Source: DASWJZ01 sp963814905 (GTDB lineage Bacteria; Pseudomonadota; Alphaproteobacteria; Rhizobiales; Afifellaceae). From it: 64,000 bases of DNA. Made by a program: the position numbers and the translations under genes. The DNA is taken from positions 372,001-436,000 of the forward strand of contig CAWFEM010000011.1 in the NCBI GenBank assembly GCA_963814905.1. Direction: 5' to 3'. The notes under the pieces were generated by a model. The model was not told where the DNA came from. It searched no databases and saw only the letters and a program-made list of their open reading frames with translations. Of the stretch, positions 8,400-16,138 are shown one piece after another. Each line of letters begins with the position of its first letter. Positions within the stretch are counted from its first letter, which is position 1.

Positions 8400-9290
8400 A
8401 TGTCCCTTCGCGATTTCTCTCTCTTCGTTCTCGTCTGCCTGGTCTGGGCGATGAACATGATCGCGGCCAAGGTGCTGGTGGGGCAGTACCACGTGCCGCC
8501 GCTCTTCTTCGCCGCGGCGCGCTCCGCGCTGATCGCGCTCGCCGTCTTGCCCTGGCTTCTTCCGATGCCGCGCCCACATTGGCGCACCTTCGTCGTGGGT
8601 GTCCTGATGGGCGGCGGCGGCTTCGGGCTGATGTTCGTGGGGCTCAGAACCGCCGCCCCGTCCTCGGCTGCCGTCGTGCTGCAGCTCGGCGTGCCGATGG
8701 TGACGGTGCTGTCGATCCTGATGCTCGGCGAGCGTATCGGCTGGCGTCGCGGCCTCGGCATCGCGCTTGCCGTCGCCGGTGTCCTCCTCGTCATGTGGGA
8801 CCCCTCCGGATTTGAGCTCTCCACCGGCCTTCTCTTCTGTGCCGGCGGCGCCTTTTCCGGTGCGCTCGGTGCGGTGATGATGAAGCAGATGGAGATCGTG
8901 CGCCCGCTTCGGATCCAGGCCTGGGTGGGCCTTGCCTCCTTGATCGTGCTGACGCCGCTTTCCCTGTTTCTGGAGGACGATCAGATCGGCGCCTCGCTGC
9001 ATGCCGGTTGGCCGTTTTGGGCGGTCCTGTTCTTTTCCGCGCTGGTCGTCTCTGTCTTTGCGCACACGATCTACTACGGTCTGATCCAGCGCTACGACGC
9101 CAATCTCATCGCGCCGTTGACTCTGATGTCGCCGTTGATGGCGATCGGCCTCGGCGTCTGGCTGACCGGCGACCACTTCGACACGCGCAAGGCGATCGGC
9201 ACGGCGGTGGCGCTTGCCGGGGTTCTGATCATCGCCATCCGCCAGAAGGTGTCGCCCGAAAGGGAGACGTTCCTGCGCTCGCGGGTCTAG
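8400..9290 (+). CDS. EamA-family (DMT superfamily) transporter
   Basis: Inner-membrane protein of 296 residues with about ten predicted spans arranged as two EamA repeats: roughly residues 5-140 (starting FSLFVLVCLVWAMNMIAAKV) and 150-285 (STGLLFCAGGAFSGALGAVMM). Members export amino acids or other small metabolites; the substrate cannot be read from sequence. The start ATG at 8400 begins the first span. The longer open frame upstream runs through the tdh end and is not hydrophobic. It lies 71 bases after tdh, so co-transcription with the threonine genes is possible. Its end overlaps the convergent glycosyltransferase by 4 bases. Confidence 0.85.
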   Translation: MSLRDFSLFVLVCLVWAMNMIAAKVLVGQYHVPPLFFAAARSALIALAVLPWLLPMPRPHWRTFVVGVLMGGGGFGLMFVGLRTAAPSSAAVVLQLGVPMVTVLSILMLGERIGWRRGLGIALAVAGVLLVMWDPSGFELSTGLLFCAGGAFSGALGAVMMKQMEIVRPLRIQAWVGLASLIVLTPLSLFLEDDQIGASLHAGWPFWAVLFFSALVVSVFAHTIYYGLIQRYDANLIAPLTLMSPLMAIGLGVWLTGDHFDTRKAIGTAVALAGVLIIAIRQKVSPERETFLRSRV

Positions 9291-10456
9291 TTTCCCGGGT
9301 TCTGCTCTTCGGCAAGCTGCAGGTTCTGCGCACTCTCACGCGCGCGCTCGATATTCATGGCGTTGCCGCGCCATACGAAATCGTTGCCCGTTACCGCGCC
9401 GACCCACAGACACGGCAGCATCGCGTCGCGCATGATCGCCAGGAGTGGCGCGCGCCACGAAAGCGGCCAGCCGAGTGCGCGGCTCAGCGCACATTCCGCG
9501 CCGTACCAGATGCCGACGGCGGCGAGCGCCGGGAGCGGCGGCACGGCGCCGTCGGCGACGAGGAATCCCAATCCGGCCAACGGCACGAAGCCGCCCGACA
9601 GAATCTCCGGCACGAAGAAGCGCTTGAACGACGCGCGCCTGAGCCGCGCCCAGCGAAGCTGCCGCTTCCACACCTCGCCGAGGCTGCGTCTGCCGAGCGG
9701 CTGCGGGAACGGGCGCTGGATCAACCGCACCTTCATGCCCTCCGCGCGCACGATCTTGGTGCCGGCGGCATCCTCCGCCGGCTCTGCCGCGAGTGCGCGG
9801 ATACCGCCCGCCCGGTCCAGCACGTCGCGCCGCCACAGCATGTTCTTGCCGTGCGCGAAGCCGACGCCGAACGCGTCGGCCGCGAGCTGCCAGCGCGCCT
9901 GGTAGGCGTTGAGGAAGGCGCATTCGAGTTCTGCCCACGCGCCCTCCGGGTCGCTGCCGATCGGCGGCGCGCTGACGATCGCCGTCTCGTGGTCGGCGCG
10001 GCTCATCAGCGCTTCGATGTAGTCGCGCGGCATCAGCACGTTGGAATCGACCAGGGCGATCCAGCCATGCACGGCCGCGTCCCAGCCCTTCGCGACGTTG
10101 TTCAGCTTCGGATTGACGCTGAACCGGTCGTCGCCGACGAGGAGTTGCGCGGGCACGCGCGGATAGGCCCGGATCAGCGCGTGCACCAGCGGGATGACGG
10201 GATCGCATTCCGAGGCGACACAGAAGAGGATCTCGAAGCGTGGATAGCTAAGCTGGAAGGTGGAGCGAAGCGTCGCCTCGATGTTGTTCTCCAGCCCGCA
10301 AACCGGCCGCACCACGCTGACTCCGGGTGCGTCGGGAGGGACGGCCACGGAAGACGGCGCCGCGCGCGCACGGATCGCGACGACGAGAATGCTCGTCAGA
10401 TGGAGGAACGCGGCGACGACACAGAACGCTTCGACGAATCGGACAACATCATGCAT
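9287..10456 (-). CDS. Ceramide-glucosyltransferase-like glycosyltransferase (GT21/GT2 type)
   Basis: 389 residues: an N-terminal membrane span (about residues 8-30), a GT-A catalytic domain and C-terminal hydrophobic segments. The pattern follows ceramide glucosyltransferase: VSVVRPVCGLENN at the start of the domain, an acidic motif VDSNVLMP, an acidic AED motif near residue 225, and the RxxRW signature as RQLRWAR. In bacteria, relatives glycosylate sphingolipid-type or hopanoid lipids (HpnI family). No hopanoid or sphingolipid genes are visible nearby, so the acceptor is unknown. The next gene downstream on this strand converges from EamA; upstream (10.5 kb) lies an epimerase. Confidence 0.75.
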   Translation of the reverse strand: MHDVVRFVEAFCVVAAFLHLTSILVVAIRARAAPSSVAVPPDAPGVSVVRPVCGLENNIEATLRSTFQLSYPRFEILFCVASECDPVIPLVHALIRAYPRVPAQLLVGDDRFSVNPKLNNVAKGWDAAVHGWIALVDSNVLMPRDYIEALMSRADHETAIVSAPPIGSDPEGAWAELECAFLNAYQARWQLAADAFGVGFAHGKNMLWRRDVLDRAGGIRALAAEPAEDAAGTKIVRAEGMKVRLIQRPFPQPLGRRSLGEVWKRQLRWARLRRASFKRFFVPEILSGGFVPLAGLGFLVADGAVPPLPALAAVGIWYGAECALSRALGWPLSWRAPLLAIMRDAMLPCLWVGAVTGNDFVWRGNAMNIERARESAQNLQLAEEQNPGN

Positions 10457-10509
10457 CCGGTCTTCTTGGGGCCGCTCCCCAACAGGAATGTGACAGCCGG
10501 GGCCGCGCC

Positions 10510-11460
10510 TTAGCCGGACGGCATTTCGCCGGCTTCAAGGATCGCCTTCAGCCCCTCGCGGTAGGTCGGGAAGGCGAGGCGAACGCCGAGCTCACGCTTG
10601 ATCTTGTCGTTCCGGACCCGCTTCGATTCGCCATAGAAGCTCCGCGCCATAGGCGAAAGCTCCGCCGCCTCGAACGGCACTTCCGGCGGCGGCGGCACGC
10701 CGAGCAGCTTCGCGGCATGGAGGAGCACATCCTCAGGCGGCGCCGGCTCGTCGTCGCTGCCGTTGAAGATTCCGCTCGCGCGCCGGTCGAACGCCGCGTT
10801 AACGATCTTTGCAATGTCCTCGACATGGATGCGGTTGAAGACCTGCCCGGGCTTCACGATGCGTTGCGCGGTACCGCGCCGGATCTTCTCGAACGGTCCG
10901 CGTCCCGGACCGTAGATGCCCGCAAGCCGGACGATGGCGACCGGAACACCCGTCCGTTCTCCGAAGCGTCTCCAGTCCTCTTCGGCCGCGACACGCAGCC
11001 GCGCGCGCTTTGAGACCGGGCGGCATTCGCTCGTCTCGTCGACCCAGCCGCCGCCATGGTCGCCATAGACGCCGACGGTGGAGAGATAGACGAGCGACGC
11101 CGGTTTCGCCGCCGCGAGGTCGCCCGCGAAATGCGCGAGCACCGGGTCGCCCGCTTCGCCCGGCGCGATGGAGACGAGGACGAGGTCAACGGACGCGTTC
11201 CCTCCCCCCTTGCCGGGGAGGCCCAGGGAGGGGGGAAAGATGGCGGGCGCGGCAGCGTCCTTCCCGCCTCTCCGTCTCTCCCCGGCAAGCGGGGAGAGTG
11301 AGGCGCTGTCGAACAACAACGGCGTCACGCCAAGCGCGGCGATCTCGTCGCGCTTCGCCGCGTCGCGCGTGGTGCCCCACACCGCGTCGAGCGACGGCCG
11401 CATGCGCGTGACGACGGCGCGCGCCGAATAGCCGAGCCCGAAGACGAAGAGCTCCGTCAT
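10510..11460 (-). CDS. NAD-dependent epimerase/dehydratase family protein with an in-frame repeat insert
   Basis: 316 residues; extended SDR related to YeeZ-type NAD-binding epimerases. N-terminus MTELFVFGLGYSARAV carries a degenerate Rossmann Gly motif (GLGYSA). VYLSTVGVYGDHGG and a C-terminal region with FNRIHVEDIAKIV follow, as in this family. The ATG at 11460 overlaps the stop of the upstream gene by 4 bases. Oddity: about 38 residues after LLFDSA (rich in Gly, Pro, Ser and Arg, 11200-11308) are encoded by a palindromic repeat of the kind normally found between genes. The frame is preserved. Flanking protein reads directly from VTPLLFD to DLVLVSIAPGEAG in relatives, so the segment is a probable insertion. 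Confidence 0.8.
   Translation of the reverse strand: MTELFVFGLGYSARAVVTRMRPSLDAVWGTTRDAAKRDEIAALGVTPLLFDSASLSPLAGERRRGGKDAAAPAIFPPSLGLPGKGGGNASVDLVLVSIAPGEAGDPVLAHFAGDLAAAKPASLVYLSTVGVYGDHGGGWVDETSECRPVSKRARLRVAAEEDWRRFGERTGVPVAIVRLAGIYGPGRGPFEKIRRGTAQRIVKPGQVFNRIHVEDIAKIVNAAFDRRASGIFNGSDDEPAPPEDVLLHAAKLLGVPPPPEVPFEAAELSPMARSFYGESKRVRNDKIKRELGVRLAFPTYREGLKAILEAGEMPSG
11200..11306. repeat. Palindromic C4/G4 repeat inserted inside a coding gene
   Basis: Two mirrored blocks face each other. The left one is cctccccccttgccgggg (from 11201) and the right one is ctctccccggcaagc followed by ggggagag (11276-11298), itself an 8-bp hairpin. The two TTGCCGGGGAG arms are reverse complements, so the whole segment can fold as one long hairpin. 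Relatives of the hairpin part occur between genes at 40351 and 62741. Confidence 0.75.
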
Positions 11461-12038
11461 GTCTTCTTCGAAGGCGTCAGCGGCTTGATCTTCCGCCCGG
11501 CGGAGGAGTCGGCGATCAAAGTCTGAAGCCGCCGCACCCGCGTGTCGTCGCGCTTGGCGCTCACCACCCACCAGATAGCCGGGCGCCGATAGGATGGCGG
11601 CATGGCGGAGAAATAATCCCAGGCCTTTCTGTTGGCGCGGAAGGCGCGCTCTTCGTCGGCCGAAAGCGCCGCGCTCCGATTCTCGAACGAATAGCGCTTC
11701 TGCCGCTCAGGATCGCGCGCTTCGTAAACCGCGAGCCCCGCCGCCTGCACCAGGCCCGCAGCCCTCAGCTCCTCGATCCGCTTGATGTTGACGGCGCTCC
11801 ATATGCTCTTTGGCCGGCGCGGCGTGAAACGGATCTGCCACGTCGCCTCGCCGCCCAGGCGGTGGCCGTCGATCCAGCCGAAGCAGAGCGCCTCGTCGAG
11901 CGCCTGCTTGTAGGTGATGCCGGAATTCCCCGAGCCGACCTTGTGGAAGCCGACAACCTTCTCCGTCGCCTTGTCGTGGTTCTTCTCCAGCCAGCGCCGC
12001 CACGCCGCGGCGGACTTGAAGAAGGTCGGCTCCATCAT
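11457..12038 (-). CDS. YdeI/OmpD-associated family protein
   Basis: 193 residues, cytoplasmic, no signal peptide. Family features are FKSAAAWRRWLEKNH at the N-terminus, the conserved ALCFGWIDGHRLGG block near residue 50, RFTPRRPKSIWSAVN, and the C-terminal SYRRPAIWWVVSAKR/TRVRRLQTLI segment. Members are annotated as bacteriocin-protection or YdeI-like proteins; biochemical function is not established. Two ATG codons sit at the start (12036-12038 and 12033-12035), and I used the first. It overlaps the epimerase start by 4 bases, and the small pentapeptide gene ends 16 bases upstream, so all lie in one minus-strand operon with queG and the GST. Confidence 0.8.
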   Translation of the reverse strand: MMEPTFFKSAAAWRRWLEKNHDKATEKVVGFHKVGSGNSGITYKQALDEALCFGWIDGHRLGGEATWQIRFTPRRPKSIWSAVNIKRIEELRAAGLVQAAGLAVYEARDPERQKRYSFENRSAALSADEERAFRANRKAWDYFSAMPPSYRRPAIWWVVSAKRDDTRVRRLQTLIADSSAGRKIKPLTPSKKT

Positions 12039-12053
12039 CGCGGCGTTCTCGGT

Positions 12054-12329
12054 CTAAGCCAGATCGGATTCGCGCTCGTGCACGATCAGCCGGTCCACTT
12101 CCAGCGTTCCCACCGAGAGCCTTTCGATTCGGGCGCGTTTGATCGCAAGCGCACCGATCGCCACCGCACCGATTGCCAGCGCACCAACGGCGAGCGCGCC
12201 CAATGCGACCGCGCCCGCCGCGCCGGCACCGAGCGCGCCGCGTTTGACCGCGACCTCGTCGTGCCGGCGCGAGGGAAGCCGGAAATGCGGATGAAGGGCG
12301 GAACGCAAAGCTTTGTGGTGCCGTCTCAT
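12054..12329 (-). CDS. Small pentapeptide-periodic protein of unknown function
   Basis: 91 residues starting at an ATG that overlaps the queG stop in ATGA fashion, which supports it as a real gene. A basic His/Arg-rich N-terminus (residues 1-30) is followed by nine exact five-residue units at 39-83: GAVAL, GALAV, GALAI, GAVAI, GALAI, KRARI, ERLSV, GTLEV, DRLIV. The tail is HERESDLA. Positions 3 and 5 of each unit are mostly hydrophobic. The first five units are Gly/Ala-rich; the last four are charged. This suggests a small beta-helix-like stack, or a Gly/Ala membrane-active segment. It is not the canonical A(D/N)LXX pentapeptide. I do not recognise a named family. Confidence 0.7.
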   Translation of the reverse strand: MRRHHKALRSALHPHFRLPSRRHDEVAVKRGALGAGAAGAVALGALAVGALAIGAVAIGALAIKRARIERLSVGTLEVDRLIVHERESDLA

Positions 12330-13459
12330 TGTCGTGTCTCGCTTTCTGCCGCATGCCATTCGTCACGGACGTCCGCATCGTGTTCGCCTGCAAGAAATTG
12401 CGGCGACAGCGCCGCAACGCGGTCGGGGGCGAGTCGTTGCAAGGCCCACACCGCCGCGCCACGCACTTCCGGCGCGGGATCGCCGACCAGCCGCTCCGCC
12501 TCCCCAGCAAGCCCTGGATCGCCTGAATTCCCGATTGCGATCAACACGTTACGGACGAAGCGATTACGCCCGATGCGCTTCACCGGCGAGCCGGCGAAGA
12601 GCTTGCGGAAGCCGTTATCGTCGAGCCGCGCGAGATCGGCGAGGCGCGGCGCGTTCAGTTCGTCACGCGCGGAAAGCTTCGCTTGCCGTCCCGCTTCCGC
12701 GAACTTGTTCCACGGGCAGACGGCGAGACAATCGTCGCAGCCGAAGATGCGGTTCCCGATCGCAGCGCGCAGATCGCGCGGGATCGCTCCATGATGCTCG
12801 ATGGTGAGATAGGAGATGCAGCGCCGCGCATCGAGCCGGTAGGGCGCGGGGAAGGCATCGGTCGGGCAGATGTCGAGGCAGGCCCGGCAGGAGCCGCAAT
12901 GATCGATCTCGCCTATGTCGGCGGGCAGCTCCGCGTCGGTGAAGATCGCGCCGAGAAAGAACCAGGAGCCGAACCGGCGGCTGACGAGGTTGGTGTGCTT
13001 GCCCTGCCAGCCGAGCCCGGCCGCTTCGGCGAGCGGCTTCTCCATGACCGGCGCGGTATCCACGAAAACCTTCACGTCGGCGCCGGCGCGCGCTGCGAAT
13101 TGCGAGGCGATCCGCTTCAGCGCGCCCTTGATCAGGTCGTGGTAGTCGCGGTTGCGCGCATAGACGGAAATCGCACCGGCGCCCCGGTCGGCGAGCGTTC
13201 TAAGTGGATCGTCGTTCGGCCCGTAATTCATGCCGAGCATGACAACCGAGCGCACCTGCGGCCAGAGCGCCGCCGGGCTTCCGCGTCTCTCCGCCGTGTC
13301 GGCGAGCCACGTCATCGTGCCGTGATGGCCGTCGGCGAGCGCCTGCCGCATGCGGCCGGCGGCTTCGGGAATCGCGTCGGGCCGGGCGACGCCGATCGCG
13401 TCGAATCCCTCTGCCCGTGCCAGCGTCTCGATCAGCGCGCGAAGCTTCGCCGGCGTCAG
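12326..13459 (-). CDS. queG: Epoxyqueuosine reductase
   Basis: Last step of queuosine synthesis: cobalamin- and Fe-S-dependent reduction of epoxyqueuosine in tRNA. 377 residues. Two [4Fe-4S] motifs are seen: CGSCRACLDICPTDAF near residue 190 and CDDCLAVCPWNKFA near 245. VDTAPVMEKPLAEAAGLGW precedes them, and a HEAT-like C-terminus (LAGEAERLVGDPAPEVRGAA) follows. Start problem: no ATG, GTG or TTG exists where homology begins. The CTG at 13459-13457 begins CTG-ACG-CCG-GCG and overlaps the GST stop exactly as an ATGA junction would, so I propose a CTG start (or an A-to-C change or error). The next in-frame ATG would remove about 40 conserved residues. Confidence 0.88.
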   Translation of the reverse strand: MTPAKLRALIETLARAEGFDAIGVARPDAIPEAAGRMRQALADGHHGTMTWLADTAERRGSPAALWPQVRSVVMLGMNYGPNDDPLRTLADRGAGAISVYARNRDYHDLIKGALKRIASQFAARAGADVKVFVDTAPVMEKPLAEAAGLGWQGKHTNLVSRRFGSWFFLGAIFTDAELPADIGEIDHCGSCRACLDICPTDAFPAPYRLDARRCISYLTIEHHGAIPRDLRAAIGNRIFGCDDCLAVCPWNKFAEAGRQAKLSARDELNAPRLADLARLDDNGFRKLFAGSPVKRIGRNRFVRNVLIAIGNSGDPGLAGEAERLVGDPAPEVRGAAVWALQRLAPDRVAALSPQFLAGEHDADVRDEWHAAESETRQ

Positions 13460-14151
13460 AAGTCGAGATTGGCGTAGTGCGCCGGCGGCAGGTGGCCGCG
13501 CACCTGGTCGGCCCGAAGCGGACGGAAGGCGGGGCGGGACTTCACCCGCATGTACCAGTCCTTCGCGTCGGAGGCGTCCTGCCATGGAACCTCGCCCAGA
13601 TAGTCGGCGACCGAGATGGCCGCGGCCGCTGCCAGATCGGCATAGCTCATACCGTCGCCGGCAAGCCAGTTCTTCGCCGCGACGAGGTGTTCGATATAGT
13701 GAAGATGGGTACGGATGTTGTTTCGCGCAGCCCTCAGAAGCGAGGAATCGGGCGCGCCGCCCGGACCGCCGAGCTTCGCTCTTTCGCGCTTCACGACCTT
13801 CTCCTCCACCAGATAGCCCGTCACCTCTTCGTCGAACTTGTAGAGGAACCACTCGCAGAGCCGCCTGACCTCGGCGCGCTGGTTGGCGTTCGCCGGCAGG
13901 AGGCGCTGCTCGTTCAGTGCGAAGCCGCGCGTCTCGTCGAGATATTCCGCGATCGCCCAGACGCTTGAGATCGGCGGGTCGTCGTTCTCGATCAGCACCG
14001 GCAGCGTTCCGGCAGGGTTCAGAAGCAGGAATTCCTGACGCCGCTCCCAGACCCGTTCCTCGACCAGTTCGGGCGTCTCGTCGCACTCGCCGAGCACAAG
14101 CCGGGTGAAGCGGGAAGGGATGGAGAGGGGGTGGTGGAAAAGCGTGATCAT
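13456..14151 (-). CDS. Glutathione S-transferase family protein
   Basis: 231 residues, cytoplasmic. The N-terminal thioredoxin-like domain starts ITLFHHPLSIPSRFTRLVLGE, with the NPAGTLPVLIEND cis-proline loop and a SSVWAIAEYLDET glutathione-binding segment. The all-helical C-terminal domain includes NWLAGDGMSYADLAAAAAI, the usual GST N-capping region. Substrate is unknown. First gene of the minus-strand run GST-queG-small protein-YdeI-epimerase, all overlapping or within 20 bases. The stretch between it and uppP (14152-14250) is a divergent promoter region of 99 bases. Confidence 0.88.
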   Translation of the reverse strand: MITLFHHPLSIPSRFTRLVLGECDETPELVEERVWERRQEFLLLNPAGTLPVLIENDDPPISSVWAIAEYLDETRGFALNEQRLLPANANQRAEVRRLCEWFLYKFDEEVTGYLVEEKVVKRERAKLGGPGGAPDSSLLRAARNNIRTHLHYIEHLVAAKNWLAGDGMSYADLAAAAAISVADYLGEVPWQDASDAKDWYMRVKSRPAFRPLRADQVRGHLPPAHYANLDF

Positions 14152-14250
14152 GCGTGGACCGTGCGGTTGCCTCGGCGTGACCGGCGGATTTTGCGCCGCG
14201 GAAATGCTAAGGCGGCGCGTCGATCAACAATTCGGCGGGGGTAGCGCGGG

Positions 14251-15072
14251 ATGAGTCTCCAGTCCATATTCGATGCGGTGGTTCTCGGGGTCATCGAGGG
14301 TATCACCGAGTTCATTCCGGTCTCCTCCACGGCGCACCTTCTGCTCTCCACCGACCTCCTCGGGATCGGCTCAGGGCGCGAAAAGGCCTTCTGGGACACC
14401 TTCAACGTCCTGATCCAGCTCGGCGCCATCCTTGCCGTTGTCTACGCCTATTTCGGGCGGCTTTGGGGCGTCCTGCTCGCTTTGCCCAGCGATCCGGCTG
14501 CGCGCCGCTTCGTCGCCTCGATCGTGGTGGCGTTCCTGCCGGCTGCGGTCGTCGGCCTCCTCCTGCACGATTTCATCAAGGAGGTCCTGTTCAATTCCCC
14601 GGCGCTCATCTGCGTCGTCTTGATCGTCGGCGGCGTCGCGCTTGCCGTGCTCGACCGCTACGACATCGAGTCGCATCACGAGGACGCCATGCACTTCCCG
14701 CTGTGGATGGCGCTCGTCGTCGGGCTCTTCCAGTGCCTCGCCATCGTGCCCGGCGTGTCACGTTCCGGCGCCACCATCGCCGGTGCGCTCCTGATGAAGG
14801 CCAACAAGCGCGCGGCGGCGGAGTTCTCCTTCTTCCTGGCGATCCCGACCATGCTCGGCGCGTTCGTGCTTGATTTTTACGAGAACCGCGACGCGCTCTC
14901 CGGCGACGATCTTTGGCTCATCCTGCTCGGCTTCGTGATCGCCTTCATCGCCGCGCTTTTCGTGGTGAAGACGCTGGTCGACTTCGTGGCGCGCCACGGC
15001 TTCATGCTCTTCGCCTGGTGGCGCATCGTCGTTGGCGTCGCCGGCCTGATCGGGCTTTGGGCGTTCGGCTGA
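14251..15072 (+). CDS. uppP: Undecaprenyl-diphosphatase
   Basis: Integral membrane enzyme that recycles undecaprenyl pyrophosphate to the monophosphate carrier for peptidoglycan and other envelope polymers; also gives bacitracin resistance. 273 residues and about eight spans. Both conserved catalytic regions are present: EGITEFIPVSSTAHLLL (residues 15-31) and the PGVSRSGATIAGALL region near 167. It stands alone on the plus strand, with GGGA upstream of the ATG. It converges on the NDUFA9-like gene across 12 bases, with no terminator visible between them. Confidence 0.96.
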   Translation: MSLQSIFDAVVLGVIEGITEFIPVSSTAHLLLSTDLLGIGSGREKAFWDTFNVLIQLGAILAVVYAYFGRLWGVLLALPSDPAARRFVASIVVAFLPAAVVGLLLHDFIKEVLFNSPALICVVLIVGGVALAVLDRYDIESHHEDAMHFPLWMALVVGLFQCLAIVPGVSRSGATIAGALLMKANKRAAAEFSFFLAIPTMLGAFVLDFYENRDALSGDDLWLILLGFVIAFIAALFVVKTLVDFVARHGFMLFAWWRIVVGVAGLIGLWAFG

Positions 15073-15084
15073 CGTGCGAAGGCG

Positions 15085-16059
15085 TTAAGACGCGGCGTTG
15101 GCGAACTCGCCGCGCTCGCGGAAGCGCACGAGATAGGTCGGCAGCACGATCTCCACCGCCGTCGGGTCGATGCCGAGACCCTGGAGCGTGCGCTTCTCGG
15201 CCAGCGCCTCCTCGGAGACGACGTTGTCGAACATCAGCATGCGCACCTGGTCGAGCGTGATCGGCTTGCCCGGAACGAGCTGACCGACGCGCCCCATCAT
15301 GCGCGCCGCGACCCACGGCACCGGCATGAGCAGCCGCTTGCGCCTGGTGACTTCGAGCATCTTTTCCATGCATTGCCGGAAGGTCAGCACTTCCGGCCCG
15401 CCAAGCTCGTAGATCCCGCCGGCCGCCGCCTCGCCGTCCACGGCGCGCGCGATCGCCTCACCGACATCGCCGACGAAGACCGGTTGGAAGCGCGTCTTGC
15501 CGCCGCCGATAAGCGGGATAACGGGCGACATCCGTGCCATCGCCGCGAAGCGGTTGAAGAAGTGGTCCTCCGGCCCGAACACGATAGAGGGTCGCATGAC
15601 GACCGCCTCCGGCACCGCTTCCAGGAGGCCCGTCTCGCCTTCGGCCTTGGAGCGCATGTAGCCGACGGTGGAGGGCTGGTCGGCGCCGATCGCGGAGACG
15701 TGGACGACGTTCGTGATCCCATGCGCGCGCGCGGCTTCGCCGATGGCGCGCGGCCCGAAGGCCTGCACGGCGTCGTAGCTCTGGCGCCCGCTCTCCGCCA
15801 GGATGCCGACGAGGTTCACCGCCGCATCGGCGCCTTCCACGGCGCGATCGACCGACCAGCGGTAGCGCAGATTGGCTTGAATCGGCTTGATCTGCCCGAC
15901 CATGCCGAGCGGCTGGAGGTGGCCGGCGAGGTCCGGACGGCGGACGGCGACGCGAATCCGGTGGCCGCGCCGCGCCAGCGCCTGCACGACGTAGCGGCCG
16001 AGGAAGCCCGACCCGCCAAACACGGTCACGAGCTTCGCGGTGGATTTCGGCACCTGCAT
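15085..16059 (-). CDS. Complex I NDUFA9-like NAD(P)-binding protein
   Basis: 324 residues, atypical short-chain dehydrogenase fold. The dinucleotide motif VFGGSGFLGRYVVQAL is at residues 13-28; AVNLVGILAESG, HVSAIGADQPSTVGYMRSKAEGE and VMRPSIVFGPEDHFFNRFA follow, all matching the complex I NDUFA9 subunit family of alphaproteobacteria. In mitochondria this protein stabilises the respiratory complex; the role of the bacterial relatives is less clear, and ubiquinone-related roles have been suggested. No nuo genes are nearby. Its 3' partner uppP is a familiar neighbour in this order of bacteria. Confidence 0.85.
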   Translation of the reverse strand: MQVPKSTAKLVTVFGGSGFLGRYVVQALARRGHRIRVAVRRPDLAGHLQPLGMVGQIKPIQANLRYRWSVDRAVEGADAAVNLVGILAESGRQSYDAVQAFGPRAIGEAARAHGITNVVHVSAIGADQPSTVGYMRSKAEGETGLLEAVPEAVVMRPSIVFGPEDHFFNRFAAMARMSPVIPLIGGGKTRFQPVFVGDVGEAIARAVDGEAAAGGIYELGGPEVLTFRQCMEKMLEVTRRKRLLMPVPWVAARMMGRVGQLVPGKPITLDQVRMLMFDNVVSEEALAEKRTLQGLGIDPTAVEIVLPTYLVRFRERGEFANAAS

Positions 16060-16138
16060 CCAATGCTCCCGCGGGCCTGCGAAATTTCCCCGTCAGCGGA
16101 TCATTTAGAGCCTCGATCCGGGGCTGTATAGGGCCGGA

